A stretch of DNA of 64,000 bases from Lingula anatina (Eukaryota; Brachiopoda; Lingulata; Lingulida; Lingulidae), in assembly GCF_001039355.2 (NCBI RefSeq), contig NW_019775460.1, positions 278,646 to 342,645 of the forward strand, given 5' to 3'. This document shows, in pieces, positions 1-11,570 of this stretch. The translations under genes and the position numbers were made by a program. Positions within the stretch are counted from its first letter, which is position 1, and each line of letters starts with the position of its first letter. Under the pieces are notes generated by a model. That model ran no database searches and was not told where the DNA came from. It saw only the letters and a list, made by a program, of their open reading frames with translations.

Positions 1-13
1 ACCAAGATCGTAT

Positions 14-240
14 TCAGTCATCGGACACGAAGACAGCAAACACTTCAGCTTCACCGTGAGTACCTGCAATTAATAAAACAGAACTTTGAGAAATATAAGC
101 CAATACACAAATCTCAGCTGATATTGGATATATATTTTTTATTTTAAGGTAGCAAATACCTCGGCCTTTGAATGGGTACCTGCATTAATAAAAGAAAAGA
201 TGAGTTGTACGGAGGTTTAACCTTCCTCTGAAACATACGG

Positions 241-300
<60 letters not shown>

Positions 301-3300
301 TACCACGTGGTCTTAAAGTACCAGTATTGACGGGATGTGGCATGATAAATATTTACGTACCTTGTGCGAAAAGTGTGGACGATGTTCCTTGTGCGTACAA
401 AAACATTGGATATTCGGCATAAGTCTCGTACCCACACAATGAATTACTGGCAACGAGGAGCCAGCCATGGTCATCCGGGCAATCATTCCACGTTTTACTT
501 ATGTAGAAGGTGCGGGTTTCTGTAGCACTGTAAAATAAGTAAAAATCCGGTACTTCTTGTTCCATGACTCGAGAAGACAATCTTTATTATGACTGTACCT
601 TTTGTCTTCTTAAATTAAAAAAAGAAGACTTCATGCAGTGTAAGTGTATGACAGTTTCGCATTGTTGTGTTACATGTACATCTGTAGTTTTAATGAAAAT
701 GAGAGTGACATGACTATGATATTTATCATTTCATCTTGTCAAATTGAAAAAGAGAAATATTTACCCGACAATTGAGAAGTGGTAACCATGTGCATTAGTA
801 TCGGCTGAAAGAATATCGTCATAATTAGAGGAGAGGAGGCGATCTCTGGCAAACCATGAAAATTTATCCGTGCCGGACGCATTAAAGACGAGTTGGACGA
901 CTTCTACCCCATTAGTATCATACAGCGCAACCTTTGCCTGGAAAGATTTAATGAGCTTTTAAATGAGCTTTTAAATGAGTCGGTTTTACATAGATTATTT
1001 TCTCACGAAAGTGGGTTTCGGCCTAGGATAGGCATCAAACATGTGCTATATACATGTAGCTGCAGCCTAACCCAGGGGCATAATGGATTTTTCCCAACCA
1101 CATAATGTGCAACGATATGATAAAAGGGGCAGATCTACAGATATATTCCGACAGTCTTCCAAATTATCTTAATTGATCCATCATTCATTTTTACCGTCTT
1201 CCGACAGATGAAAATTAGACGCCATCAATGTAAACTTGAAAAAATCTGACTGTTATCCGGAAGACACAAAAGACGGCCTCCGTCCACACCTGGATAATGT
1301 CACCTCATCTTTTATGATTTTTCTTAATGTCAGCAACTCGCTTTCGTTTGCTATGTTAACATATCTTCAATTATTAATGTAACATCAGTAGGGAATAAGT
1401 GGAAACATATATTATTCATACAATGGTGTACATATACTCATAGGATGAATTGCATTTTTCTAGGCCCATGAATCCATTGTTTTGAACATCAGATGAAAAC
1501 CTGCATTTTCACATAAGTGCAATAGCTTTACATTGAAACGTAGGACAAAGCTATCTTTCTGTCGATTTCTCTCCAGTTGGTATTGTTGAAAGCATTATTT
1601 AGTTCAGGAAGTAATGAGCAGTCCATAAAGCCTATTAAACACATTTAACATTTACAATATAATACGTACCTGTGTTACACCAAGGGTCTCCCAGGCCCCC
1701 AGAGATGACGACTTGTAGTGCTGATATAATATAATACGTACCTGTGTTACACCAAGGGTCTCCCAGACCCCCAGAGATGACGACTTGTAGTGCTGAAGCA
1801 ATGTGGAATTGAGTTTTCGGGCTTCTGCATTGTTTTCGTTCAGTGGCTGGGAAGAGTTCCAGAGATCTAAAATATTCCCTCCAGCTCTTGCTACAGCTTT
1901 GAAAATCAATGTCCATTCGTTCCCTGCAAAACAACTTTCTGCGTATGTTGGTTCTAAACACTGGTTTTATGAGTATCATATTCGGATCCTGCTTTAAAAG
2001 ATCCATGCCATCCACCTCAAAAGATGCAATTATCTTCACACGAACTGAGAATAAAATATCCTCACGCTAATGACTCTCCAGAAACCCTCGTGCTATGTCA
2101 TACGTTTATCTGTGACATAATTACAATTGTCAGGTAATTTCACATCATATGGACGCATTACATCCACACCAGTTTGGTGCAGGTGCCCTGCATTTGAGCT
2201 GTGTCAACAGATGCACAAATTCACTGAATACTGATCGCTATTGAATATCTTGTATCTTAAGCAGAACCTTTAAAAACATGTTGATACACGGATGATACGT
2301 ATCCTAGTAAATACGTTGAAGTCTATTTATTTTAACACTACCTATACCTGTACATGCCCGTTGTTTTATAATAATGGATGTGCATATCTGTTGTTTAACA
2401 ATAACATATAAACATTCATATATGTTGCTTTATTAAACTAGCTGTTGTTTTAAAATATATGCCAGTAGATGTACATACCTGTAGGGGCGTCAGCTAAGAC
2501 GAGCAAATTACAGTCGACGTCCGTCACCGCGTTCGTCATGACTTCACGAAGATTACTGGCTCCGTATATGGTGCAGTTTTGTGTATTTTTACAATACTGG
2601 GCAGTGTCCCCTCTCAGGTCTTGTATTCTTACTGCACATTCTAAGACAGAATTCGTTGTAAAGCTATCTACACCGTTAACGCCGAGAGGTAAACGGTAAA
2701 ATGGCATTCGAAGATGGCTATGAATATCGAACCTTGCTGTTACTACAGTCTGTCCGGCCGCAAAACGAACCAGAATACCAAAAACAACACCTAGAAAATT
2801 GGTAATATGCCCAATAGATAACTGCTTGACACACATTTTGTATTTATATTTGATAATTTTAGCAATCTTTTGGATCTCTCATTAGTTAATTCGTCTTTGA
2901 ATTTAAGCTTTAGCTTTAATATCACGGTCTTTCTTATAGCATAGCCTGTCAGCAGATGAACGGTAATTCCCGATTATCAAGTATTTTTAACATTATTAAT
3001 GTTTGATCTTTAACGTCTGTTACCAAAACTAAGTGGTGTACAGTGAGAGACCATCTTACCCCAAAACATAACTGGTCCAAAACTAAGTGGTGTACCGTGA
3101 GAGACCATCTTACCCCAAAACATAACTGGTCCAAAACTAAGTGGTGTACCGAGAGAGACCATCTTACCCCAAAACATAACTGGTCCAAAACTAAGTGGTG
3201 TACCGAGAGAGACCATCTTACCCCAAAACATAACTGGTCCAAAACTAAGTGGTGTACCGAGAGAGACCATCTTACCCCAAAACATAACTGGTCCAAAACT

Positions 3301-3987
3301 AAGTGGTGTACCGAGAGAGACCATCTTACCCCAAAACATAACTGGTCCAAAACTAAGTGGTGTACCGAGAGAGACCATCTTACCCCAAAACATAACTGGT
3401 CCAAAACTAAGTGGTGTACCGAGAGAGACCATCTTACCCCAAAACATAACTGGTCCAAAACTAAGTGGTGTACCGAGAGAGACCATCTTACCCCAAAACA
3501 TAACTGGTCCAAAACTAAGTGGTGTACCGAGAGAGACCATCTTACCCCAAAACATAACTGGTCCAAAACTAAGTGGTGTACCGAGAGAGACCATCTTACC
3601 CCAAAACATAACTGGTCCAAAACTAAGTGGTGTACCGAGAGAGACCATCTTACCCCAAAACATAACTGGTCCAAAACTAAGTGGTGTACCGAGAGAGACC
3701 ATCTTACCCCAAAACATAACTGGTCCAAAACTAAGTGGTGTACCGAGAGAGACCATCTTACCCCAAAACATAACTGGTCCAAAACTAAGTGGTGTACCGA
3801 GAGAGACCATCTTACCCCAAAACATAACTGGTCCAAAACTAAGTGGTGTACCGAGAGAGACCATCTTACCCCAAAACATAACTGGTCCAAAACTAAGTGG
3901 TGTACCGAGAGAGACCATCTTACCCCAAAACATAACTGGTCCAAAACTAAGTGGTTTACCGAGAGAGACCATCTTACCCCAAAACAT
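14..3987 (-). CDS. Secreted protein of unnamed family, tandem paralogue 1
   Basis: Six coding exons on the minus strand: 3978-3987 (or any of 17 further repeat copies), 2479-2790, 1742-1923, 765-937, 361-527 and 14-63. All have AG/GT junctions, phases 1-1-0-2-1, and sum to 894 bases (297 aa). The product starts MFWG, has a short hydrophobic stretch ending near residue 15 (signal-peptide-like), then a module with four Cys (exon 2). Next comes a module with WTLVFKAVARAGG, DLWNSS, YKSSS, KVALYD, SWFARDRLLSS, a Cys pair around DHGWLL, and a C-terminal HGEAEVFAVFVSDD. I recall similar modules in uncharacterised secreted proteins of corals, molluscs and amphioxus but cannot name a domain. Exon 2 weakly resembles a PAN-like fold. 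Oddities are an 18-copy first-exon repeat, a 72-bp duplication of the exon-3 end, and a second terminal exon. All exons are open. Function is unknown. Confidence 0.75.
139..179 (-). CDS. Duplicated (alternative) terminal exon of paralogue 1
   Basis: A second copy of the last exon lies upstream of the real one. Its acceptor is TGCAG followed by GTACCCAT, and it reads GTHSKAEVFATLK then stop. The phase (1) matches the preceding exon donor, so use of this exon would replace HGEAEVFAVFVSDD with HSKAEVFATLK. Whether it is used cannot be seen. Confidence 0.45.
241..299. repeat. (TA)n microsatellite
   Basis: Uninterrupted TA dinucleotides in the last-intron region of paralogue 1. The matching position in paralogue 3 (13187-13272) is a TA run followed by a long GA run. 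Confidence 0.95.
1124..1292. mobile_element. MITE with GGGGCGGAT-type ends (intron copy, paralogue 1)
   Basis: The interior (GACAGTCTTCCAAATTATCT, then CCGTCTTCCGACAG) is the reverse complement of the element at 55360-55523. The ends are degraded forms of CAGGGGCGGAT. The insertion is absent from the same intron of paralogues 2-4. Confidence 0.7.
1658..1809 (-). repeat. 72-bp tandem duplication of exon-3 end plus donor (paralogue 1)
   Basis: The stretch from the end of the third coding exon through its GTACGTAT donor is present twice, with donors after 1742 and after 1670. The offset of 72 bases is 24 codons. The intervening sequence stays open (VRIILYQHYKSSSLGAWETL), so use of the downstream donor adds 24 residues in frame. 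Only paralogue 1 has it. Confidence 0.85.
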
Positions 3988-3999
3988 AACTGGTCCAAA
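3027..3999 (-). repeat. 54-bp first-exon repeat array, 18 copies (paralogue 1)
   Basis: ATG-containing cores occur every 54 bases from 3067 to 3985 (17 x 54 = 918) with no indel. In the gene's direction each unit reads ATGTTTTGGGGTAAGATGG, that is a start codon, nine further bases of coding sequence and a perfect 5' splice site. Interior copies are essentially identical (CGAGAGAG), while edge copies have CGTGAGAG or CAGTGAGAG, which suggests recent expansion from inside. Because 54 is divisible by 3, frames stay open through the whole array on both strands. The MFWG frame matches the phase-1 acceptor of exon 2. Confidence 0.95.
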
Positions 4000-4039
4000 A
4001 CGGAACAATCCGCTAAAAACAAAGATAACTGCTGGGTGA

Positions 4040-4075
4040 CACAGACACTGATATGTAGATACAAATATATATGAC
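4040..4075 (-). promoter_or_regulatory. TATA-type core promoter of paralogue 1
   Basis: On the minus strand a TATATAT run (4066-4072) is followed by CATATCAGTGTCTGTGTCA and then about 60 bases to the outermost repeat ATG at 3985-3987. The same block recurs at the same place in all four paralogues, while the surrounding spacers differ. Confidence 0.6.
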
Positions 4076-4099
4076 AACAGGTGGCGCAATCGTTTATAC

Positions 4100-5370
4100 G
4101 ACAATTAATTACATTTACTCATTTACGGTGCGCTGATTTCTAAATTATTGATTGTTTAACTCTGCACGCCCCCTTTCGTGTAGACGCCGATTGTTTGCAA
4201 AACGACAACTGGAAATTTCATTCTCAAACAAACTTGTCTAAGCAAATACCAATCATTTGCCTCTGGGACGCCTACAAAAGATCTTACTCGCAGACACAAT
4301 AAAAGGAAACTGTCTTACTTGTCTTTCTCAAATCTACTGAAATGATTCAAAAGTAAATTACATATAGTCCCTTGTTTAGTTACAATCTGCATATCTTTCA
4401 CTTTAGAGTCAATAAGGCACTTTGTCATATTTTTCAAATTAAAATATAGTTACCAGTTTTAATTCAGAGCCTTTCACTCAAACATTGGAAATTACGGTTC
4501 CCGGGTGTCTGTTCCATAACCTAAGATGACATGTCCACGACAGGTGGCGCAATGTGATCCAGACATGTCGTATTAACGTAAACATCGATTTATTTTAGGC
4601 TTGTAGTTTTTACACACATCAACACAGTTATCAATATAATTTGAACTGACAAGTATCTGTAGATATAGAAAACGACTTTCATTTTTTCTGTAAAATATCA
4701 AACTTTTCTTCAATTTTATTGTGGAATAAAATATTAAATCAAATTGTGCATTCAATCTCACTGACAAACGCACTATAAACATTTTCACAGTTATTAATTT
4801 ATTGATAGTTATTGATTTATTGATTGATAGTTATTTACTAAAGATATCATAAACCTTGTACCTTGTATATACAAGCAAGGCGATCTTTATCATAGATAAA
4901 ATGCTGATATCAAAATAAAGTGTATATGAAAGGTGATCAAAATACAAATAAATAAATTTTTATACAATCTTACTCATCTAAAAAGAAGTTTAACATGTCT
5001 TGGGCATTACCTTACCACGTGGGCAGCTGATTACTCTTACAGCCACACGATATCAACTGCATATATTCATATGCATACAAACAAACTGGCAGCTCACCTG
5101 TAAATTACATGGCCAATTAACATGCTAATTATGCTGTTAACAATCAAAAGAAACAATCGGGATGTGGTCTGGGCCAGTTAGAAAGTGGAATAGATTGGGA
5201 TCTGGCCTTTGACATATATTAATATACACGTGTGAATAAGACGTTACATCATTCTTTCCTTTTGTTTTACTTACACATTTATTAAAAATAAAGAGATGTA
5301 TCATGAAACTCAAACAAGGCAGCACAGCTGCTAAATGTACAGACAAAAAGCGCAAACGAATGATGCACAA
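4100..5370. other. Spacer upstream of paralogue 1
   Basis: No coding sequence is recognisable. A second CAGGTGGCGCAAT block (4541-4553) followed by an ACATGTC pair resembles 10390-10430 upstream of paralogue 2. The rest is AT-rich and shares stretches with 10,440-10,620 and 12,000-12,300. Confidence 0.5.
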
Positions 5371-6690
5371 AAAGGTTATTTTGTCAATTTGGATGCAATA
5401 TTACGTAATGCTTAACAACAAAATCAACACTAAATTTTAATTATGCACAACCGGTAATACGGATATTAGGAATATGTAACTAACATTAGGCTTCAGAAAC
5501 ATTACAGTTCAAGTCCATACACTGCATAAATTTAAAATAATAATAATAATAACAACAACAATAATAATCAAGCTGTTTTTTCAATTTCAGCTGTATGTGT
5601 CAATCCTATAGTAAGCAGCATTGTAAGTTACAAAATAATAAGAAGCAAAGCTCTTGCTTCATAACATTTGTGGTGGCAGTGCACAAAGTAAGTTTTTCGT
5701 CAATTTTGATGCAATATTACATAATGATTGATAGCATAATCATCACCATCGTTTAATAAGCTACTATGCATAACATGGACATTAAGAAAATGTAAATACA
5801 ATTTGTATATACAATTTGTCTTCATATCTGTGGGAGTCCCATAAAGAAAATACCAATAGGTGAAAAATGAAAATGCACATCTTCCAGAAAAGGAAGGCAA
5901 TCAGACTGTTTTTCCGACTCAAGCTGCATTTCAATCCCGTGAATTTTTTATGTAAGTTTGAGAATCATAAGTAAAATGTTGGTCATTATGGCGGTACTAT
6001 CAAAAATGGGATTTTCTTCAATTTTAATTCAATATTACATAATGCTCAACAGCATAATGCACTGCTGGTAACATAAATATTGGATACATGTTATTAACAA
6101 AGCTCTTCCGGCCCATGGAAGTTCAAAGCCACACATTGAAATTGCCAATATGTGAATAATTAACATTTCACAAAACAATCTGAATAACTATCAGAAAAAG
6201 ACGCCAATAAGACTTGTTTTCCAACTCAAGCTGTATTTTAGTCCTGTGTTTCTTTTCTGTAAGTTTGAGAAGAGTAAGGTTTTCCTCAGAATATCACTGT
6301 GGTGGGAGTACCAAAAATAGGTTTTCCCTCATTTTGATGCAATGTTACATAATGCTTATCAGCAAAAACACCACCAAGATAAGATGCCAAGATATATGAA
6401 ATACACATTTCACAAAACAATTATAACTTCAAGAAACAAAAAACTTTCGAACTTAATATTGATTACTCCTGTACGTTTGAAAACAATAGGCTTATCGGTT
6501 CCCTTGAACTATGTTTTCTGTATAGCATGTATACTGAAAAAAGTGATAAAACATCTTTACCTTTGGAAAAATTGTCCTATCAAGCTGACTTTCGAACCCG
6601 ACCTGCATTCTATGTATATCCATCAGTTCTACAAGTTTGAAGACAATAGATCAAACGGTTTACCACTTATTGTGTAGTTAAGCTGATGGT
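5370..6690. repeat. About 315-bp degenerate satellite, four monomers
   Basis: The phrase TTTTGATGCAATATTACATAATGC, or close variants, recurs near 5384, 5704, 6015 and 6332 (spacing 311-320). Each is followed by similar AT-rich sequence. It forms the spacer between paralogues 1 and 2. Confidence 0.7.
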
Positions 6691-6737
6691 TTACTTAACG
6701 CTAGCCTTATTTGGTATGAGGTTCGAATTCGTGGTAT

Positions 6738-9700
6738 TCAGTCATCGGACACGAAGACAGCAAAAACTTCAGCTTCTCCATGGGTACCTACAATTAATAC
6801 AGAAGTTTGTAAAATATTAACCAATACACAAGTCCCAGCTGATATTGGATACATATTGCACATCTTTGTAATTTTAAGGTAGCAAACACCTCTGCCTCTC
6901 CATGGGTACCTGCAATTAATAAAACAAGATGAGCGGCGCGCAGGTTTAACCTTCCACTGAAATATGCGGTAATATATACAGTATATTGCATTGAATTTTA
7001 TCATATATGTATTGATATACCTGTATGGAAAAAAGGGTGTTTTAGGTTTCAACCAGTTAAAAAATAGCAACTTTAAATTCACTTTTCTTCTTTACATTTT
7101 TGGGATTGAATTCACGTTAAATATGTAGCTAATTCAGCCACCACCTAGACAGAATAATAAATAAACACAAGGACTGGGAACTTTATAAACAACACTGTTA
7201 CAGCGTGGTCATTGGCGCCACGTGACTACCACGTGGTCTCAAAGTAATGATGGGATGTGACATGATAAACACATATTGGCGTACCTTGTGCGAAATGTGT
7301 GAACGATGTCCCCTTTGCGTACAAAAACATTGGATATTCGGCATAAGTCTCATACCCACAGCCTGAGTTACTGGTTATAAGGAGCCAACCATGGTCCCAC
7401 GGGCAATTAACCCACGTTTTACTGATGTAGAAGGTGCGGGTATCTGGAACACTGGAAAATAATGAAACATTCGGCAATATTCCTGTTCCTTGATTTGAGG
7501 AGACAATCTATAGCATGACTTCAATTAAGAAAGACGGGGTTCATGCAGTGCAATTATACGTCAATTATGCATTGCTGTTAGATCTATAGCTTTGATGAAA
7601 AATGATCTTGATATGACTATGATATTTATCATTTCATCTTTTAAAATTGGAAAAGGGAAAGATTTACCCGACAATCTCGAAATGGTAACCATACACATTA
7701 GTATCAGCTGAGAGAATATCGTCATAAGTAGAGGAGAGAAGACGATCTCTGGCAAACCATGAAAATTTATCCGTGCCGGACGCATCAAAGACGAGTTGGA
7801 CGACTTCTACCCCATTAGTATCATACAGCGCAACCTTTGCCTGGAAAAAGTTAATGAGCATTTAACAGATCAATAAAAAGTTGGTTGTACATAGATTATT
7901 TTCTCACGAGAGTGGGTTTCGGCCGAGGATAGCCACCAAATATGCATGTGCTCTAAACCTGGCAAAAACCTGAAAAGCGGATTTTTCCGAACGCCATAAG
8001 GTGTAACAATATGATGTTACTTTATCTTTATTGATTTTGTTAAATGTCCGCGTCTCCAATTATTGATGTGACACCAATAGGGAATAAGTGGAAATATATA
8101 TTATTCATACAATGGTGTACATATACTCAGAGGCTGAATTGTACTTTCTGGGCCCGTGAATCCATTGTTTTGAACATCAGATGAAAACCTGCATTTTCAC
8201 CATAAGTGTAATAGCTTATATTTAAACTAAGACTACAGCTGGTATTGTTGAAAGCATTATTTAGTTCAGGAAGTAATTATGAGCAGTCCATAAAGCCTAT
8301 TAAATACATTTAACATTTACAATATAATACGTACACGTGTTACACCAAGGGTCTCCCAGACCCCCAGAGATGACGACTTGTAGTGCTGATGCAATGTGGA
8401 ATTGAGTTTTCGGGCTTCTGCATTGTTTTCGTTCAGTGGCTTGGAAGAGTTCCAAAGATCTAAAATATTTCCTCCAGCTCTTGCTACGGCTTTGAAAACC
8501 AATGTCCATTCGTTCCCTGCAATGAAAACAATTTTTCTGCGTATGTTGGTTCTAAACACTGGTTTTATGAGTATCATATTCGGATCCTGCTTTACAAGAT
8601 CCGTGCCATCCACCTCAAAAGATGCAATTTTCTTCACACGAACTGAGAATAAAATATCCTCACGTTAATAACTATCAATAAACCCTCGTGTTATGTCATA
8701 CGTTTACCTGTGACATAATTACAATTGTCAGGTAATTTCACATCATATGGTTACATTACATCCACACCAGTTTGGTGCAGGTGTCCTGTATTTGAGCTGT
8801 GTCAACAGATGCACAAATTCACCGAATAATGATCGCTATTGAATATTTTGCATCTTAAGCAGAACCTTTACAAACATGTTGATACACGGATGACAGGATA
8901 TGTATCCTAGTAAATACGTTGAGCTTAATTTATTTTAACGGTACATATACATACCTGTTGACTTATAATAATGGATGTGCATATCTGTTGTTTTACAATA
9001 CCATATAAACATTCATATCTTTTGTTCATACCTGTTGTTTTAAAATACTACATATACATACATGCTATTTTAAAATACTACGCATACATTCCTGTTGTTT
9101 TGAAATACTACACATACATATGTTTTTTAATACTACATATACAAATCTGTTGCTTTATAATACTGTTTGTCAGAAGTTGTACATACCTGTTGGGGCGTCA
9201 GCTATGATAAGCAAAGTGCAGTCGACGTCCGTCACCGCGTTCGTCATGACTTCATGAAGATTACTGGCTCCGTATATGGTGCAGTTTTGTGTATTTTTAC
9301 AATACTGGGCAGTGTCCCCTCCTATGTCTTGTATTCTTACTGCACATTCTAAGACAGATTTCGTCGTTAAGTTCTCTAAACCGTTAACGCCGAGAGGTAA
9401 ACGGTTAACTGGCATTCGAAGATGGCCATAAACATCGAACCTTGCCGTTACTACGGTCTGTCCGGCCGTAAAACGAAGCAAAACACCAAAAACAACGCCT
9501 ACAAAAATGATAGTTTGTCCAATAGATAATTGCTTGACACACTTTTCTATTTATATGTGACTATTTCAGCAACCGTTTGGATCTCTCATTAGTTTTTAAT
9601 GATAATTCGTCTTTGAACTTGAGATTAAGTTTTAACTTCAGAAGTATCACGGTCATACTCATAGTATAGCCTGTCGGCAGATGAACGTTAATTTTCCAGA

Positions 9701-9958
9701 TTATCAAGTATTTCTAACATATTCAATGTCTGATCTTTACCATCCGTTACCAAAACTAAGTGGTGTACCGTGAGAGACCATCTTACCCCAAAACATAACT
9801 GGTGCAAAACTAAGTGGTGTACCGTGAGAGACCATCTTACCCCAAAACATAACTGGTCCAAAACTAAGTGGTGTACCGTGAGAGACCATCTTTCCCCAAA
9901 ACATAACTGGTCCAAAACTAAGTGGTGTACCGTGAGAGACCATCTTACCCCAAAACAT
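6738..9958 (-). CDS. Secreted protein of unnamed family, tandem paralogue 2
   Basis: Exons 9949-9958, 9187-9498, 8335-8516, 7668-7840, 7285-7451 and 6738-6787 repeat the lengths and phases of the other three paralogues exactly (10, 312, 182, 173, 167, 50). The predicted 297-aa protein begins MFWGVVFGVLLRFTAG, a plausible signal peptide. The four-Cys N-terminal module (LECAVRI, QYCKNTQNC, VDC) runs to about residue 107. The WTLVFKAVARAGG module follows from about residue 111 and ends in HGEAEVFAVFVSDD. The exon-3 donor reads ACACGT then GTACGT, so the exon ends VTR rather than VTQ. The first exon lies in a four-copy 54-bp array. Gene symbol and biochemical role are not recognisable. An extracellular role is inferred from the N-terminus and the Cys content. 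Confidence 0.78.
6794..6909 (-). CDS. Duplicated (alternative) terminal exon of paralogue 2
   Basis: The acceptor TTGCAG then GTACCCATGG has the right phase. The exon reads GTHGEAEVFATLKLQRC and continues for about 22 more residues to a stop at 6794, giving a longer hydrophobic C-terminus than the normal last exon (6738-6787). It could be an alternative 3' exon or a decayed duplicate. Confidence 0.45.
8940..9186 (-). repeat. About 30-bp degenerate repeats carrying donor-like sequence (intron 2, paralogue 2)
   Basis: Units built around ACATACCTGTTGTTTTAAAA recur across 240 bases. The minus-strand core CAACAGGTATGT is identical to the real exon-2 donor at 9187. Shorter runs occur at 2335-2470 in paralogue 1 and 22,330-22,370 in paralogue 4. 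Confidence 0.65.
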
Positions 9959-9975
9959 AACTGGTTCAAAACGGT
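9750..9975 (-). repeat. 54-bp first-exon repeat array, 4 copies (paralogue 2)
   Basis: Same unit as upstream of the other paralogues. ATG cores run from 9794 to 9956 at exact 54-base spacing. One unit has a T in the position after the donor consensus (CTTTCCCC on the plus strand), changing GTAAG to GAAAG there, so only three of the four donors are intact. Confidence 0.93.
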
Positions 9976-10027
9976 GCAATCCGCTGAATACAGACAGAAC
10001 TCCTAGATAACACACAGACCCCTCCCC

Positions 10028-10055
10028 CCACTGATATGTAAATATAAATAAATAT
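10028..10055 (-). promoter_or_regulatory. TATA-type core promoter of paralogue 2
   Basis: TATTTATATTTACATATCAG on the minus strand (10033-10052), upstream of the outermost ATG at 9956-9958. It is conserved with the other three paralogues and is followed upstream by the shared CAGGTGGCGCAAT motif. Confidence 0.58.
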
Positions 10056-11284
10056 GTCAACAGGTGGCGCAATCTTTTATACGACAATCAATCATTCACT
10101 CATTTACGGTGCGTTAAATTTTACATGTAACTTATTGATCGTTTAACTTTGTACTCTCCCCTTCGTCTAGACACCGTTAATGGATTGTTTGGGAAACGAT
10201 AATTGGATATTTTAGTGTCAAATATATATATGTATAAACTTGTCTGGACAAATACCTATCACTTGCCGCTGGGACGCCTAGCAAAAGATCTTACTCTTAG
10301 ACACGATAAAAGGAAATTGTCTTACTTATTTTCTCAAATCTACTGAAATGATTCGAAAGAGTAAAATATATATAGGTTTCGATGACATGTCCACGACAGG
10401 TGGTGCAATGTCACCTAGACATGTCCTTACATAACGTAAACATCGATTTTTTTTAGGCTTTTAGTTTTTACAAACATCAAGGCAGTTATCAATATAATTT
10501 GAACTGACAAGTATGTGTAGATGAAGAAAACGACTTTAAATTTTTCTGAAAAATATCAAAATTTTCTTTAAATGTTTGCGGCTTCTCACGACTTTATTAT
10601 GGAATAAAGTATTAAATCAAATTGATAAGCATTGTGTTATATTGCATCAAAATTGAGGGAAACCCTATTTTGGGCACTGCCACCACAGTGATCACTTGAG
10701 GAAAACCATGTCACTTACTCTTCTCAAACTTACAGAAAAGAAACATAGGATTAGAATACAGCTTGAATTGGAAAACAAGTGTAATTGGCGTTTTTCTGAT
10801 AGTTATCCATTTTTTTGTGAAATGTTAAATTTTCACATATTGGCATTTATAATGTGTGGCTTCGAACTTCCATGAACGTGAAGACATATGTTAATAAAAA
10901 AGTGTCCAATATTTATGTTACCAGCAGTGCATAATTATAAATTGGGTGTGAATATGCTGTCGAGCATTATTTGATACTGAAGAAAATCCTATTTTGGCTA
11001 CGCCCGCCATAATGACCATTAAAGGAGAAACATGTTACTTATGATTCTCAAAATAACTGGAAAGATTCATTTGATTGACATGCAGCTTTAGTTGGAAACC
11101 GGTCTGATTGCATTCACTTTCAGGAAGATATACATTTTTTTTGTGAAATTTTAATTTTTTACATATTGGCATTTTCATTGTGGGACTGAGAACTCCCACA
11201 GGTATGAAACCGAATTGTATTTAAGTTTTTTGAATGTCCATGTAACGTGAAGTAGATTATTTAAAGTTGATGGTGTTTATGATG

Positions 11285-11570
11285 TTAAAGGGATAATAAC
11301 TTTGTATGAGAACTATATTTAAAAATAAAAACATTGTGAACAACTCATAGAAATATAATATATTCTGTTTTGCCATAAAAACTTTAATCACTTAGGAGAT
11401 CATAACACACACAAAAAAAACAAGCTTTTAGAAAAAAAAAAAAAAAAAACAGGGACTAACTTTCAATGTAAAAATGGATTCATTAACCATTGGTAAGTAT
11501 GGGAAAATTGCTGTTTACTCCTAGAAAATTCATTTTTTTGACCAGAACGAAGAGTTATTATCCCTTTAAG
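11285..11570. mobile_element. TTAAAGGGATAAYAAC MITE, copy 1
   Basis: The ends GTTAAAGGGATAATAACTTT and GAGTTATTATCCCTTTAA are inverted repeats. The interior AATGGATTCATTAACCAT and GTATGGGAAAATTG is shared with the copies at 18421-18786 and 58214-58392. Confidence 0.75.

Noticed and set aside
3027-3999. CRISPR-like array of short regular repeats
   Set aside because: Units are contiguous 54-bp copies with no unique spacers, in a eukaryotic gene.
3043-4074. Long plus-strand open frame of repeated WCTERDHLTPKHNWSKTK and a second minus-strand frame LDQLCFGVRWSLSVHHLV
   Set aside because: Both are side effects of a 54-bp repeat with no stop in several frames. Only the MFWG frame connects by phase to a downstream exon and lies next to a promoter.
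3010-4104. Upstream Met (MSYKRLRHLL) in frame with the first-exon array
   Set aside because: It lies upstream of the TATA-type promoter block, so it is unlikely to be transcribed.
8517-8640. Open frame (ASFEVDGTDLVKQDPNMILI) running into exon 3 of paralogue 2, with an upstream TTCTCAG acceptor
   Set aside because: It looks like an extra or extended exon, but paralogues 1 and 3 have indels that break the frame here, whereas the exon boundary at 8516 is kept in all copies. I treat it as intron.
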